Positions 56,289 to 64,000 of a stretch of 64,000 bases of DNA are shown piece by piece. Numbering within the stretch: the first letter of the stretch is position 1; each line of letters opens with the position of its first letter. A program made the translations under genes and the position numbers. Source of the DNA: Candidatus Marimicrobium litorale (GTDB lineage Bacteria > Pseudomonadota > Gammaproteobacteria > Pseudomonadales > Halieaceae); assembly GCF_026262645.1 (NCBI RefSeq), contig NZ_SHNO01000001.1, positions 3,286,001 through 3,350,000 on the forward strand, written 5' to 3'. A model generated the notes under the pieces. That model saw only the letters and a list, made by a program, of their open reading frames with translations. It did not search any database and was not told the origin of the DNA.

Positions 56289-56786
56289 ATTGTCTCCAGT
56301 AGCGTCTGTTCTGGCGACCGATAATAACACGCGAAACGGACTCGCCGATAACCCATTCTGACGAACCCTTATGCGATCCGCTGATGGAGATATCGTTAGT
56401 ATAGCGAGGCACAAGCGCCCTCAGCTCGCAGATCGACAAACACACATCTCTCTGGCAATCATTCATTGATTCTTGCATTATTTCGCTGTCGCAGATGCCC
56501 TCGGCGTTTCTGCCAAATCTGATTGCGCAGTGATCCGGCGTATGCAAATATTTACCCTCATCATGCAGGCTAACCGCCTTGCAGTTGTTGCAGCACGCGC
56601 CTTGCCCCAGAGCGGGGCTCGTCCATTGTCGCTTTCGCGGCAATTGTCCAGCTCAGGTATATCCATTCCGAGCCAGTGAAACGGATTGATGTCGGCCCAG
56701 GTTGATTCGTTATCTCTAAAGCCATTTTGCGCCTCAGGCTTTTCTTCACGACCGCCCCAATACGTGGCGCTTAGCACGTGCAGCAT
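56224..56786 (-). pseudogene. Possible frameshifted Cys-rich gene
   Basis: On the minus strand, a frame from ATG 56786 (residues M-L-H-V-L-S-A-T-Y-W-G-G...) runs to about 56600, and a second frame carries on with G-Q-G-A-C-C-N-N-C and further cysteines (D-H-C, G-I-C, N-D-C, D-V-C, S-I-C) to 56224. One frame change near 56600-56640 joins them. The second part ends with a segment (R-Y-T-N-D-I-S-I-S-G-S-H) vaguely like the C-terminus of SGNH domains. No ribosome binding site before the ATG. Could be a real disrupted gene or chance; low certainty. Confidence 0.3.
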
Positions 56787-57232
56787 TATTTTTTTTCAAA
56801 CGGCGCGGCAAGATTGACCTATCAAAAGTGACAGATGTAGTGGGTATTGTCGCAAACGGTAAAAGGAATACGTCGGCCCTGATCAACGAACACTGCACAT
56901 GTTATAGAACAGGGGAAATCGAGGGTTTTGAAATCACTCCTGCTCTAAGACGCTGCCGGTAAAAGCGGGGTGATTCAGGATCGAAATTGGGCGATGCGTA
57001 AGGCGTGGAGTAGGTTTTTCGCTTAACTTGTCACCATGGCGGATATGGCTTACGCTTTCATGCGTGAGAAGCATGGCGGGTGGCGATGCAATACGAGAGA
57101 GCACCCCAACATGTTTGTGTGCGAAGCCCACATCGCAAGCACTGAGTCCTGTCCGGCCTGTATTTGGCAGTCGTAGCTAGCTGCTTTATCAGTTGGCCCT
57201 CAAAAAAAAAGCAACAGATTAGGAAGAACACG
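56787..57232. other. Intergenic region before the hydrolase lipoprotein
   Basis: Divergent region between the possible Cys-rich gene (-) and the hydrolase lipoprotein (+). An open frame reaching 57058 on the minus strand has no supporting features. No repeat or hairpin seen. Confidence 0.4.
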
Positions 57233-58729
57233 ATGCATTTTTCGATACCGATTACCAGAGCTTCCATAGCACTATTACTTGCGATCTTCCTTTTCGCTTG
57301 CTCTGACAGCAGTGACAATAAACCCGACCAGACCATGCGGTCTATTTCCAACCCGTTGGTCACGCTGCCGCCTGAGACAGGTGCGATTAGCTTATTGGCA
57401 CAAAATTTTGACCTTGGCGAAGTGGGGTATGAGCAGTTTGAGTTTTTTCTGGAGGGCACCGCTACCGCATTCTCTAACACGGGTGAACTGGGGCGTGATG
57501 GCTTCTGGGCCGTCGAGCCTGCGCAACAGGCCGACTACCGAACACGTATTGTGGTTTATCGTCCCATCGACTCGAGCGCTTTTAATGGCAACGTGTTAGT
57601 GGAATGGTTAAACGTAACCGCGGGCTTCGAGACACCGCCGAGTTGGGGTACCGGTCAGCTGGAAATGCGCAGGGGGGGGTCTGTTTGGGTCGGCGTATCG
57701 GCTCAACTTACCGGTATCGAGGGTTCAGATCGCGGTCTGCCGCTGCCGCTGTATTTGAAGGCAGTAGACCCAGATCGCTACGGCTCACTGAATCATCCCG
57801 GCGATAGTTTTTCCTACGATATGTTTTCTCAGGTGGCGCAGGCCCTGCGTAACCCGGATGGCATTGCTCCGCTTGCGGGTCTTGATGTTGAGCATCTGAT
57901 CGCCTATGGCGAATCGCAATCGGCAGGGCGCCTCGTTACGTATATCAACGCTGTGCATCCACTGTATCGGCCTTACGATGGGTATATGGTGCACAGTCGC
58001 GGAGATGGCGCCTCCGCTCTGGCGCAGGAGCCACTTGTGGAGATAGCCACTCCTAGCGGCGCGTGGATCCGTACTGACATCAATGTGCCAGTACTGAGCT
58101 TTGAGACGGAGACAGATGTAGTCCTGTTGGAATTTCAGAAGGCTCGCCAACCTGATACCGATATGATTCGTGCATGGGAAGTGGCGGCCACTGCTCACGG
58201 TGATCTTTACACGTTTGTTACCGGTCGAGACGATACCAAAGGCGACCCTGTTTTTGCTTCGGTCGTTGAGGAAACATCCGTTTTGGGTTTTATCAGCTGT
58301 GATCGCCCTTTGAACAACGGCCCTCAGCATTACGTGTTTAACCGGGGCGTGCGCGCTCTGAACGACTGGGTCAACGATGGTACTCTGCCTCCAAAATCGC
58401 CACAATTGATTCTCAACGACGACGGCACTGATTATCTCTATGACGATCTCGGTAATGCGCTTGGTGGTATTCGTACACCTTACTCCGATGCTCCCTCTGC
58501 AGTACTCCTCGGCGACGCGAACTCCGGGAATGGCTTTTGCTTCCTGTTTGGTTCAACCAGCTTGTTCAGCGCTGAGCAGATGGCGTCGCTATACGTCGAT
58601 AAGGCAGGTTTTGTGCAGGCGGTAACTGAAGCAACTGAAGCCGCCTTGGCCGCGGACTTTTTGCTGAGGGAAGATGCCGATGCCATCATCGAGTGGGCGC
58701 CCCGACAGTGGGACTTGCAAGTTCCTTGA
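57233..58729 (+). CDS. Alpha/beta-hydrolase-domain lipoprotein
   Basis: 498 residues from ATG 57233, AGGAAG about 7 bases upstream; an in-frame start at 57164 is rejected because it puts 23 residues before the signal. Lipobox L-F-A-C23 then SDSSD. The body matches the large alpha/beta-hydrolase domain family (PF20091-like): V-L-V-E-W-L-N-V-T-A, H-L-I-A-Y-G216-E-S218-Q-S220-A, with S218 as candidate nucleophile, and Q-H-Y near the end. Substrate unknown; related proteins sit in hydrophobic-compound degradation loci. Confidence 0.85.
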   Translation: MHFSIPITRASIALLLAIFLFACSDSSDNKPDQTMRSISNPLVTLPPETGAISLLAQNFDLGEVGYEQFEFFLEGTATAFSNTGELGRDGFWAVEPAQQADYRTRIVVYRPIDSSAFNGNVLVEWLNVTAGFETPPSWGTGQLEMRRGGSVWVGVSAQLTGIEGSDRGLPLPLYLKAVDPDRYGSLNHPGDSFSYDMFSQVAQALRNPDGIAPLAGLDVEHLIAYGESQSAGRLVTYINAVHPLYRPYDGYMVHSRGDGASALAQEPLVEIATPSGAWIRTDINVPVLSFETETDVVLLEFQKARQPDTDMIRAWEVAATAHGDLYTFVTGRDDTKGDPVFASVVEETSVLGFISCDRPLNNGPQHYVFNRGVRALNDWVNDGTLPPKSPQLILNDDGTDYLYDDLGNALGGIRTPYSDAPSAVLLGDANSGNGFCFLFGSTSLFSAEQMASLYVDKAGFVQAVTEATEAALAADFLLREDADAIIEWAPRQWDLQVP

Positions 58730-58765
58730 TCCACAGCCTGATTATTCAGCAGCGCTTGGACTCTC

Positions 58766-59827
58766 GTGAGTTATGAGATGAGTACAACCGACGTTGAGCC
58801 GCAGGTACAAGGGCCACTGAGCGACGCTCTCACGCAACTCGACAGCCTGATTCAGCACACGTTTATGGTGGAATTGCCGCCGGACCTGCGCTGGGACGCC
58901 CTACTGCTGACATTTACCATCGCGGTCGTTTTGTTTTTTGTTCGTACCGGTCATGGTTCGCGAGGCGCGGATGGGCATGAGCGCAGAGTGGGGCTTTGGC
59001 AGTTCCTTTTTCCCAGGGAGATCTATACGCACGTTTCCGCCAGAGTCGATATCTGGTTATGGTTGTTGGAACAGCTACTGCGGCCGCTGTGGGTGGTTTC
59101 TCTGCTGGCAACGGTTGGTCCTGGCGTAGAGACTATTGCCATTAGTGCATTGGAGCAGCTGTTCGGCGCGACACCCGCACTGCCAGTCACGTTGCCATGG
59201 ATGCTGTTTTACAGTCTCTTCACGTTGCTCTGCTATGATTTCGTATTTTTCTGCATCCACTACACGATGCATCGCGTCCCGCTATTTTGGTCGCTGCACA
59301 AAATACACCATTCGGCGGAAGTACTTACACCGTTAACCCGATACCGTGAGCATTTTCTGGTCGGCCCGCTGTGGGCGGGCGGGGCTGCGTTGGCGTATGG
59401 CTTTAGCGGTGGCGTGTTCGGGTACATTTTTGACGGCAATATCACCGAGGCAACACTGCTGAATATCAGTTTCTTCGCCCTGTTATTTGGGTTCAACGGC
59501 GCGTTTCGGCATTATCACGTGCAATTCAACTACCCCAAATGGTTGTGCCAATGGCTACAAAGTCCGGCTATGCATCATGTACACCACAGCTATCTGCCGC
59601 AACACTGGGACAAGAACATGGCGGCTATTACCAGCATATGGGATCGCCTCTTCGGAACGCTGTATATACCCGAGGTAGATGAATATACTCCCTGGGGGCT
59701 CGGCCCGGAAAGCCAGGCTGCGCAGCGGACTTTTTTGCAAAATACGTTAGCCCCCTTCAAGGAATGGAGGCAAATGCTACATCAGAAAAGGGCGCCATCG
59801 AAGCGTCAGGTAACGCCAGACGGATGA
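58766..59827 (+). CDS. Sterol desaturase/fatty-acid hydroxylase family protein
   Basis: 353 residues (GTG 58766; ATG 58778 is nearly as good). Four or more membrane helices and the di-iron histidine set: H165-x-x-x-H169 (H-Y-T-M-H-R), H178-K-I-H-H, F-R-H249-Y-H251, and H270-H-V-H-H274. The family hydroxylates or desaturates sterols, fatty acids and carotenoids. The gene follows the hydrolase lipoprotein by 36 bp on the same strand. Confidence 0.9.
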   Translation: MSYEMSTTDVEPQVQGPLSDALTQLDSLIQHTFMVELPPDLRWDALLLTFTIAVVLFFVRTGHGSRGADGHERRVGLWQFLFPREIYTHVSARVDIWLWLLEQLLRPLWVVSLLATVGPGVETIAISALEQLFGATPALPVTLPWMLFYSLFTLLCYDFVFFCIHYTMHRVPLFWSLHKIHHSAEVLTPLTRYREHFLVGPLWAGGAALAYGFSGGVFGYIFDGNITEATLLNISFFALLFGFNGAFRHYHVQFNYPKWLCQWLQSPAMHHVHHSYLPQHWDKNMAAITSIWDRLFGTLYIPEVDEYTPWGLGPESQAAQRTFLQNTLAPFKEWRQMLHQKRAPSKRQVTPDG

Positions 59828-60103
59828 AAAGTTAGCAGATGAACGGCTACTGGTACGTGATCTAACCAACCCAACGCCTTCACTTCGGTAGGGGATTGCT
59901 CCACATCAAAAAGATGAGGCTCGGTTCAACACGATCAAATGTCTTAAAATCAGTAGCGGGCTAACAATCAGTATTATTGCTTAACGCGTTATACCACTAT
60001 CGACACCCTTCGAGACGGAGTGACGCACGCATTACTTTGCCGCGGTCTCGCTATCAGTGCGATGAACGCACCAATGAGGGCAGCAGCGCCCGAGGAAGCG
60101 AGA

Positions 60104-61267
60104 ATGAGTCGTCACCCTAAGTTTCATCCCTCTCAGCGCGGTGCTGCACCGAGCATTGCAGAGCAACTGTACCAGCGCGCACGGGTAATAGAGGCGACGG
60201 GCAAAGACATGCTCTACTTGCAGCTGGGTCAGCCCAGCACAGGTGCTCCGGCGGGTACGATGGAGGCAGTTTTATCGGCGGGCGAACAGAACATCTTTGG
60301 TTACACAAGCGCTGCCGGCAACGAGGACCTGCGCGAACGTATCGCCCGACAATATGATGAGATCTATGGGGCGAGTGTCAATCCTCAGAATGTCATCATC
60401 ACGTTTGGAGCATCGGGCGCGATGATTCTTGCGGTGGTTGGCTGTTTTGATGTGGGGCAGCGTATCGGTATGCCTGCCCCGTTCTATTACGGTTACCGTT
60501 ACGCTCTCGAAACACTTGGCGTCGAATGCGTCATTTTTGAAACCACGATCGAAAACGACTTCCAGCCAACGGTTGCGGAGATCGAAGCGATTGAAGGTGG
60601 AATTGACGGCCTGATTGTGACAAGCCCCGGTAATCCTACAGGGTCGATGATTCAGCCCGCTGAATTGAAAGCGTTGTCACTTTACTGTGAGAAGACCGGT
60701 ATACGTTTTATTTCAGACGAGATTTATCACGGTATTGTCTTTGATGACGAAACACCGCAGGCGACCGCCTGTTCTTTTTCAAACGAGGCAATCGTTATCA
60801 ATAGCTTCTCAAAGTATTACTCGATGCCGGGATGGCGCTTAGGGTGGATGGTCGTGCCGGACTATCTAGCTGAGTCTATTGCGAATCTGGCGCATAATCT
60901 CTATCTGTGTCCCCCTGCGCCTTCACAGGTTGGGGCTCTGCATGCGCTCGATTGCCGAGCAGAACTCGATCAGCACGTGGTGCGTTATAAGCGCAATCGC
61001 GACATTCTGCTCGCCGGGCTACCGTCGTTGGGCTTCGATCGTTTTGCCGAACCGCACGGCGCCTTTTATTTTTACTGTCACGTACAGCATATGAACGAGG
61101 ATAGCGTGGAGTTCTGCATAGAGATGATGGAGCACGCCAACGTGCTCGTCGCTCCAGGATCGGATTTCTGTCCTCAAAGTGGCAAGCATTTCATTCGCTT
61201 TTCTTATGCTGGAGCAACCGAAGTAGTGGAGGCTGCAGTTGACCGTTTGGCCGCCTGGCGCGGGTAG
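60104..61267 (+). CDS. Class I/II pyridoxal-phosphate aminotransferase
   Basis: 387 residues from ATG 60104; GAGGA lies 7 bases upstream, so earlier in-frame starts (60020, 60062) are not needed. PLP fold type I: F-G-Y-T-S-A-A-G (ligand region), S-P-G-N-P-T-G (174-180), D205 (S-D-E-I-Y-H-G), Schiff-base K237 in N-S-F-S-K-Y-Y-S-M-P-G-W-R-L-G-W, and R-F-S-Y-A near the end. Aspartate/aromatic aminotransferase group; exact amino donor not readable. Confidence 0.9.
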   Translation: MSRHPKFHPSQRGAAPSIAEQLYQRARVIEATGKDMLYLQLGQPSTGAPAGTMEAVLSAGEQNIFGYTSAAGNEDLRERIARQYDEIYGASVNPQNVIITFGASGAMILAVVGCFDVGQRIGMPAPFYYGYRYALETLGVECVIFETTIENDFQPTVAEIEAIEGGIDGLIVTSPGNPTGSMIQPAELKALSLYCEKTGIRFISDEIYHGIVFDDETPQATACSFSNEAIVINSFSKYYSMPGWRLGWMVVPDYLAESIANLAHNLYLCPPAPSQVGALHALDCRAELDQHVVRYKRNRDILLAGLPSLGFDRFAEPHGAFYFYCHVQHMNEDSVEFCIEMMEHANVLVAPGSDFCPQSGKHFIRFSYAGATEVVEAAVDRLAAWRG

Positions 61268-61773
61268 TCATAGTCACAACGTCGCATCTGTCAGTCGTGG
61301 GCTTTTTCGAAGGTGGGAATTCGAATGAGCGAGTCGCACATCGGGTTCGTTAACGACGAATGAGCGAGATCACCTCGCTGCTGTCCAAGAGAGCTTATTG
61401 CGGTCTGAATTACTCGGATGGAAAAAGCTTGCAGGTAACACCAATCGAGCATTCCAAATTAATAACATTCAGTTTTTTTAGCGCGCCGGGTCGGCACCAG
61501 TCTCCACTACTAAGGACGACTTGAAGACGCAGATTGGAGTTTTTGGTGTGGTATCAGGGCCGAGGTATATCGCTAGACAGGCCGAATTTCCATTACAGCC
61601 TGTATCGGCGAGCCGTCGGCTACAGTAGTACCAGCGTCTAATGATCGTGAGATATGTCTGACCTGCCGAAGACTTGATGCAGGTCGTCATTTCGATTTGA
61701 TGCTAGCGCAGACATTGCCAGTTAAAAGGTATTACAATATGTGCCCTCACTTCCCGGCTCAGGAGCACATGTT
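61268..61773. other. Intergenic region without recognised gene
   Basis: A minus-strand 70-residue frame at 61478-61690 has no ribosome binding site and is not retained. Nothing else seen. Confidence 0.45.
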
Positions 61774-62880
61774 ATGACCACCGGTAAACAGCTATTCAGC
61801 ACGCTTGCAGATGGCAAGCTGACAGTAGAGATCGCGGAGACCGAGTTTCCAGATCCCACGGGCAACCAGATATTGGTCAAGATGGAGGCTGCACCAATCA
61901 ATCCATCAGATCTTGCCATCCTCACCGGGGCGGCGGATCTTGAAAATGCGGAGTACGCGCCTGGAAAATTTGTAGCGGCTATGCCCGAACCGTTTAATAG
62001 CGCGCAGAAGGGTCGTCATGGACTGCGCCTGCCGGCGGGCAATGAAGGCGCAGGAGTCGTGGTGGCGGCGGGTGAGGATGAATTCGCGCAATCGCTTATG
62101 GGTCAGCGCGTCGCCTGTGTACCCGGGAATGCCTATTCGCAGTATTGCATCGCTGATGCGGGCATGAGTCTGCCGCTGGGTGATATTTCATCGGTAGACG
62201 GGGCCTCCGCATTCGTCAATCCAATGACTGCGCTCGGGTTTGTTGAAACAGCGAGAATGGAAAAGCAGGGCGCTATTATTCACACTGCTTCGGCCTCTAA
62301 TCTTGGACAAATGCTGGTCAAGATCTGTCAGCAGGATGACATCCCGCTAGTCAATATCGTACGCAAGGCAGAGCATGTTGAGCTGCTGTCAAAACTGGGT
62401 GCAACCCATATCGTAAATTCAGCCGATGCAAATTTTTCTGATCAGCTGTGCGACGCGATCGACGCCACCGACGCATACCTCGGGTTCGATCCGATAGGCG
62501 GCGGGCATCCAGTCGACAATTGTTTCAAGGCGATGGAGCGGGTCGCGACGAAGAAAATGACTGAGTTTTCCCGCTATGGCTCGGATCAGGCAAAAAAAAT
62601 GTACATTTATGGCAGGCTGGATATGGGCCCCACGCTACTGACGCCAGCATACGGCTTTGGCTGGACGCTATCGGGTTGGTTGTTGACACCGTTCCTGCAA
62701 ACGGCAGGTTTGGAAACGCTTCTGCGCATGCGCGATCGTGTGCTGCAGGGGCTCACCTCAACGTTTGCCAGTTCCTACAAGCGGCAGGTAACACTTGAGG
62801 AAATGCTCACCAAAGAAGCCGTGCTGGATTATCGCGCGATGAAGACGGGCGAGAAATATCTGGTGACGCCCCACGGATAA
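61774..62880 (+). CDS. MDR-type zinc-binding-dehydrogenase-like / quinone oxidoreductase
   Basis: 368 residues from ATG 61774, AGGAG 9 bases upstream. GroES-like N-terminal domain (N-P-S-D-L-A-I-L-T-G) then Rossmann domain (H-T-A-S-A-S-N-L-G-Q-M-L-V-K-I, G-A-T-H-I-V-N-S). The structural-zinc cysteine cluster of alcohol dehydrogenases is absent, so a quinone-oxidoreductase-like, NAD(P)H-dependent role is more likely. Monocistronic. Confidence 0.87.
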   Translation: MTTGKQLFSTLADGKLTVEIAETEFPDPTGNQILVKMEAAPINPSDLAILTGAADLENAEYAPGKFVAAMPEPFNSAQKGRHGLRLPAGNEGAGVVVAAGEDEFAQSLMGQRVACVPGNAYSQYCIADAGMSLPLGDISSVDGASAFVNPMTALGFVETARMEKQGAIIHTASASNLGQMLVKICQQDDIPLVNIVRKAEHVELLSKLGATHIVNSADANFSDQLCDAIDATDAYLGFDPIGGGHPVDNCFKAMERVATKKMTEFSRYGSDQAKKMYIYGRLDMGPTLLTPAYGFGWTLSGWLLTPFLQTAGLETLLRMRDRVLQGLTSTFASSYKRQVTLEEMLTKEAVLDYRAMKTGEKYLVTPHG

Positions 62881-63548
62881 TACCCGGCAGCAAGGGGAGT
62901 CTTTAAGTGGCTTGTAAAACCCAGGCTTTCGATCGCAGGTTAGCGCTATCCATCGGCATAATAGTTTAACGGCAGAAGTGTAATCGGCCCCGCGCAGTAG
63001 CCGGTGTATGCTGCTATCGGAGCGAGACGTGCGATCCGTATCAAGTCTTATAAGGGCTACTTTTAAAGGGCATTGCCACAAATCAGGCCGATCGTCGGCG
63101 AGGTGATTGAGCGTGGCAGCGGCTGTGCGCCAATCGCCCAGCGCTCCTCCCGGATGGTCAAGAAATCGTTACCGCGGCACGTCAGTGCCGAGACCACGCT
63201 GGGGCAATCCAGTACGACATCACGCTGCAGGATGCGGGCTGAATAGATTGAGGCAGAGAAAACAGCACATAGACATCCCTGCCCGGGTTGGAGAGTTCGT
63301 GTACGTGTCGGCCCGGTGGGGGTGTTGGCGCTACCACTGACGCCCGCTGACAAAGATTGCGTTGATTGTCATCTTTGCGCCCCCTCATGTATTCCTCACC
63401 CAAATAGGCAATAGATCGCTCGAGGGAAATATTCCTATATTCCGCCGGCGGGAGATATTTGGCGCGAAAAGCTGCAACGCCTGTTTTCGCACTGCCGAGG
63501 GGCCAGGATTTTGGTATGATGCGCGTCACAGTCAAGGGAGGGCTTCCG
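62881..63548. other. Intergenic region before coq4
   Basis: No supported gene; several overlapping minus-strand frames share no ribosome binding site. A TATGAT-like element lies shortly before coq4 around 63516-63521. Confidence 0.45.
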
Positions 63549-64000
63549 GTGTTAGCGTCGGCTTATCAATGGTTTCAGCGTAATCGCATTTATCCTGTAA
63601 AAGCGGGCCTTGCAGTATCACGGCTACTCAGGGATCCGGATGACACCGGGCAGGTGTTCAAAGTACTGGAAGCACTGAGAGGGGACTCACTGGGGCGTGC
63701 GCACCGGCGCTTGCTGGCCTGCGAGCAGGGTGAGAAGCTATTGAGCGATAAGCCTGCCATAGTTCGGGCGCTGAACGATCGAGAAAGTTTGTTAGGGATG
63801 CCTGAAGGCAGTATTGGTCGCGCATATTATGATTTTGTCCATGCTGAGGGATTATCCGCAGATGGTTTGATTGCGTCGAGTGAAGAGGCCCCCTTCGTCG
63901 AGAACGTTGATGTGGATATGCGTTGGTTAGGAGATCGGCTGAGGGATATTCACGATCTGCAGCACGTTATGACAGGCTATGGGCGTGACCCCGTGGGCGA
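63549..64000 (+). CDS. coq4: Ubiquinone biosynthesis protein Coq4, 5' part (runs off the right edge)
   Basis: First 150 residues of a Coq4 family protein, from GTG 63549 with GGGAGGG 6 bases upstream. The family supports ubiquinone biosynthesis; the defining zinc-site motif H-D-L-Q-H-V-M-T-G-Y-G-R-D-P is complete at the end of the window. Membrane-peripheral in eukaryotes; in bacteria its precise step is less clear. Its presence agrees with the ubiquinol oxidase in the window. Confidence 0.93.
   Translation, partial: MLASAYQWFQRNRIYPVKAGLAVSRLLRDPDDTGQVFKVLEALRGDSLGRAHRRLLACEQGEKLLSDKPAIVRALNDRESLLGMPEGSIGRAYYDFVHAEGLSADGLIASSEEAPFVENVDVDMRWLGDRLRDIHDLQHVMTGYGRDPVG

Noticed and set aside
61478-61690. 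Minus-strand open frame of 70 codons with several cysteines
   Set aside because: No ribosome binding site and no recognised family; too short to support.
63063-63535. Overlapping minus-strand frames before coq4
   Set aside because: Two different frames cover the same DNA, neither with a start signal or recognisable product.

Overview
The window reads as chromosome of a Gram-negative marine-type gammaproteobacterium. The basis is a set of close homologues of Escherichia coli proteins (DbpA, DeaD, YbiT, YaiL/DUF2058, BetA/BetB, a CyoABCD-type quinol oxidase, Ndh), together with Coq4, a DASH cryptochrome, a large TonB-dependent receptor and many predicted lipoproteins. A Halieaceae/Cellvibrionales-like source would fit, but that is inference: no rRNA, tRNA, plasmid, phage or insertion-sequence gene is visible.

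Layout. 1-1.0 kb: 5' part of a DASH cryptochrome and a small exported protein. 1.5-5.1 kb: TonB-dependent receptor and an SDR oxidoreductase. 5.2-12.2 kb: RNA/ribosome block with DeaD, a small membrane protein, a TehB-like methyltransferase, DbpA, the ABC-F protein YbiT and a DUF2058 protein. 12.5-14.6 kb: DUF385-like protein and a Calx-beta/GDPD lipoprotein. 15-18 kb: arylsulfotransferase, two small membrane proteins and a sulfotransferase. 18.1-22.5 kb: choline-to-glycine-betaine genes betB and betA with an unusually short BCCT-like transporter. 23-28.6 kb: quinol oxidase operon followed by type II NADH dehydrogenase, which together would form a short, non-proton-pumping-entry respiratory chain. 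29-34.4 kb: exported DUF4124 protein, PI-PLC-like lipoprotein, MFS transporter, sulfatase-like lipoprotein with a variant active-site signature, and an SRPBCC protein.

34.6-37.4 kb holds the most interesting unit. A urea/amide-type periplasmic binding lipoprotein is followed after 2 nt by a pentameric ligand-gated ion channel (pLGIC) homologue, and then by a small zinc-ribbon protein, all on the minus strand. The channel shows the proline loop, four C-terminal membrane segments and a recognisable M2 pore helix. The arrangement suggests a split ligand-sensing channel: binding protein plus channel.

37.7-54.5 kb is a surface-glycan/envelope region, visibly more A+T-rich than the first 30 kb. 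It holds several methyltransferases (TylF-, class I- and FkbM-type), a GtrC/GtrB/GtrA-like glycosylation cassette, a PQQ-sugar-dehydrogenase/cytochrome c protein, a metallophosphoesterase, a tightly overlapping DUF4956-CotH/beta-helix-VTC-exported protein operon, and an OatA-like acyltransferase. An 8-bp tandem repeat with paired variants lies at 45.2 kb.

54.5-64 kb: decayed or gene-poor DNA with a serine-hydrolase remnant and a possible frameshifted Cys-rich gene, a methyltransferase, an alpha/beta-hydrolase lipoprotein, a sterol-desaturase-family protein, a class I aminotransferase, a zinc-independent-looking MDR oxidoreductase, and the 5' part of coq4 at the right edge.
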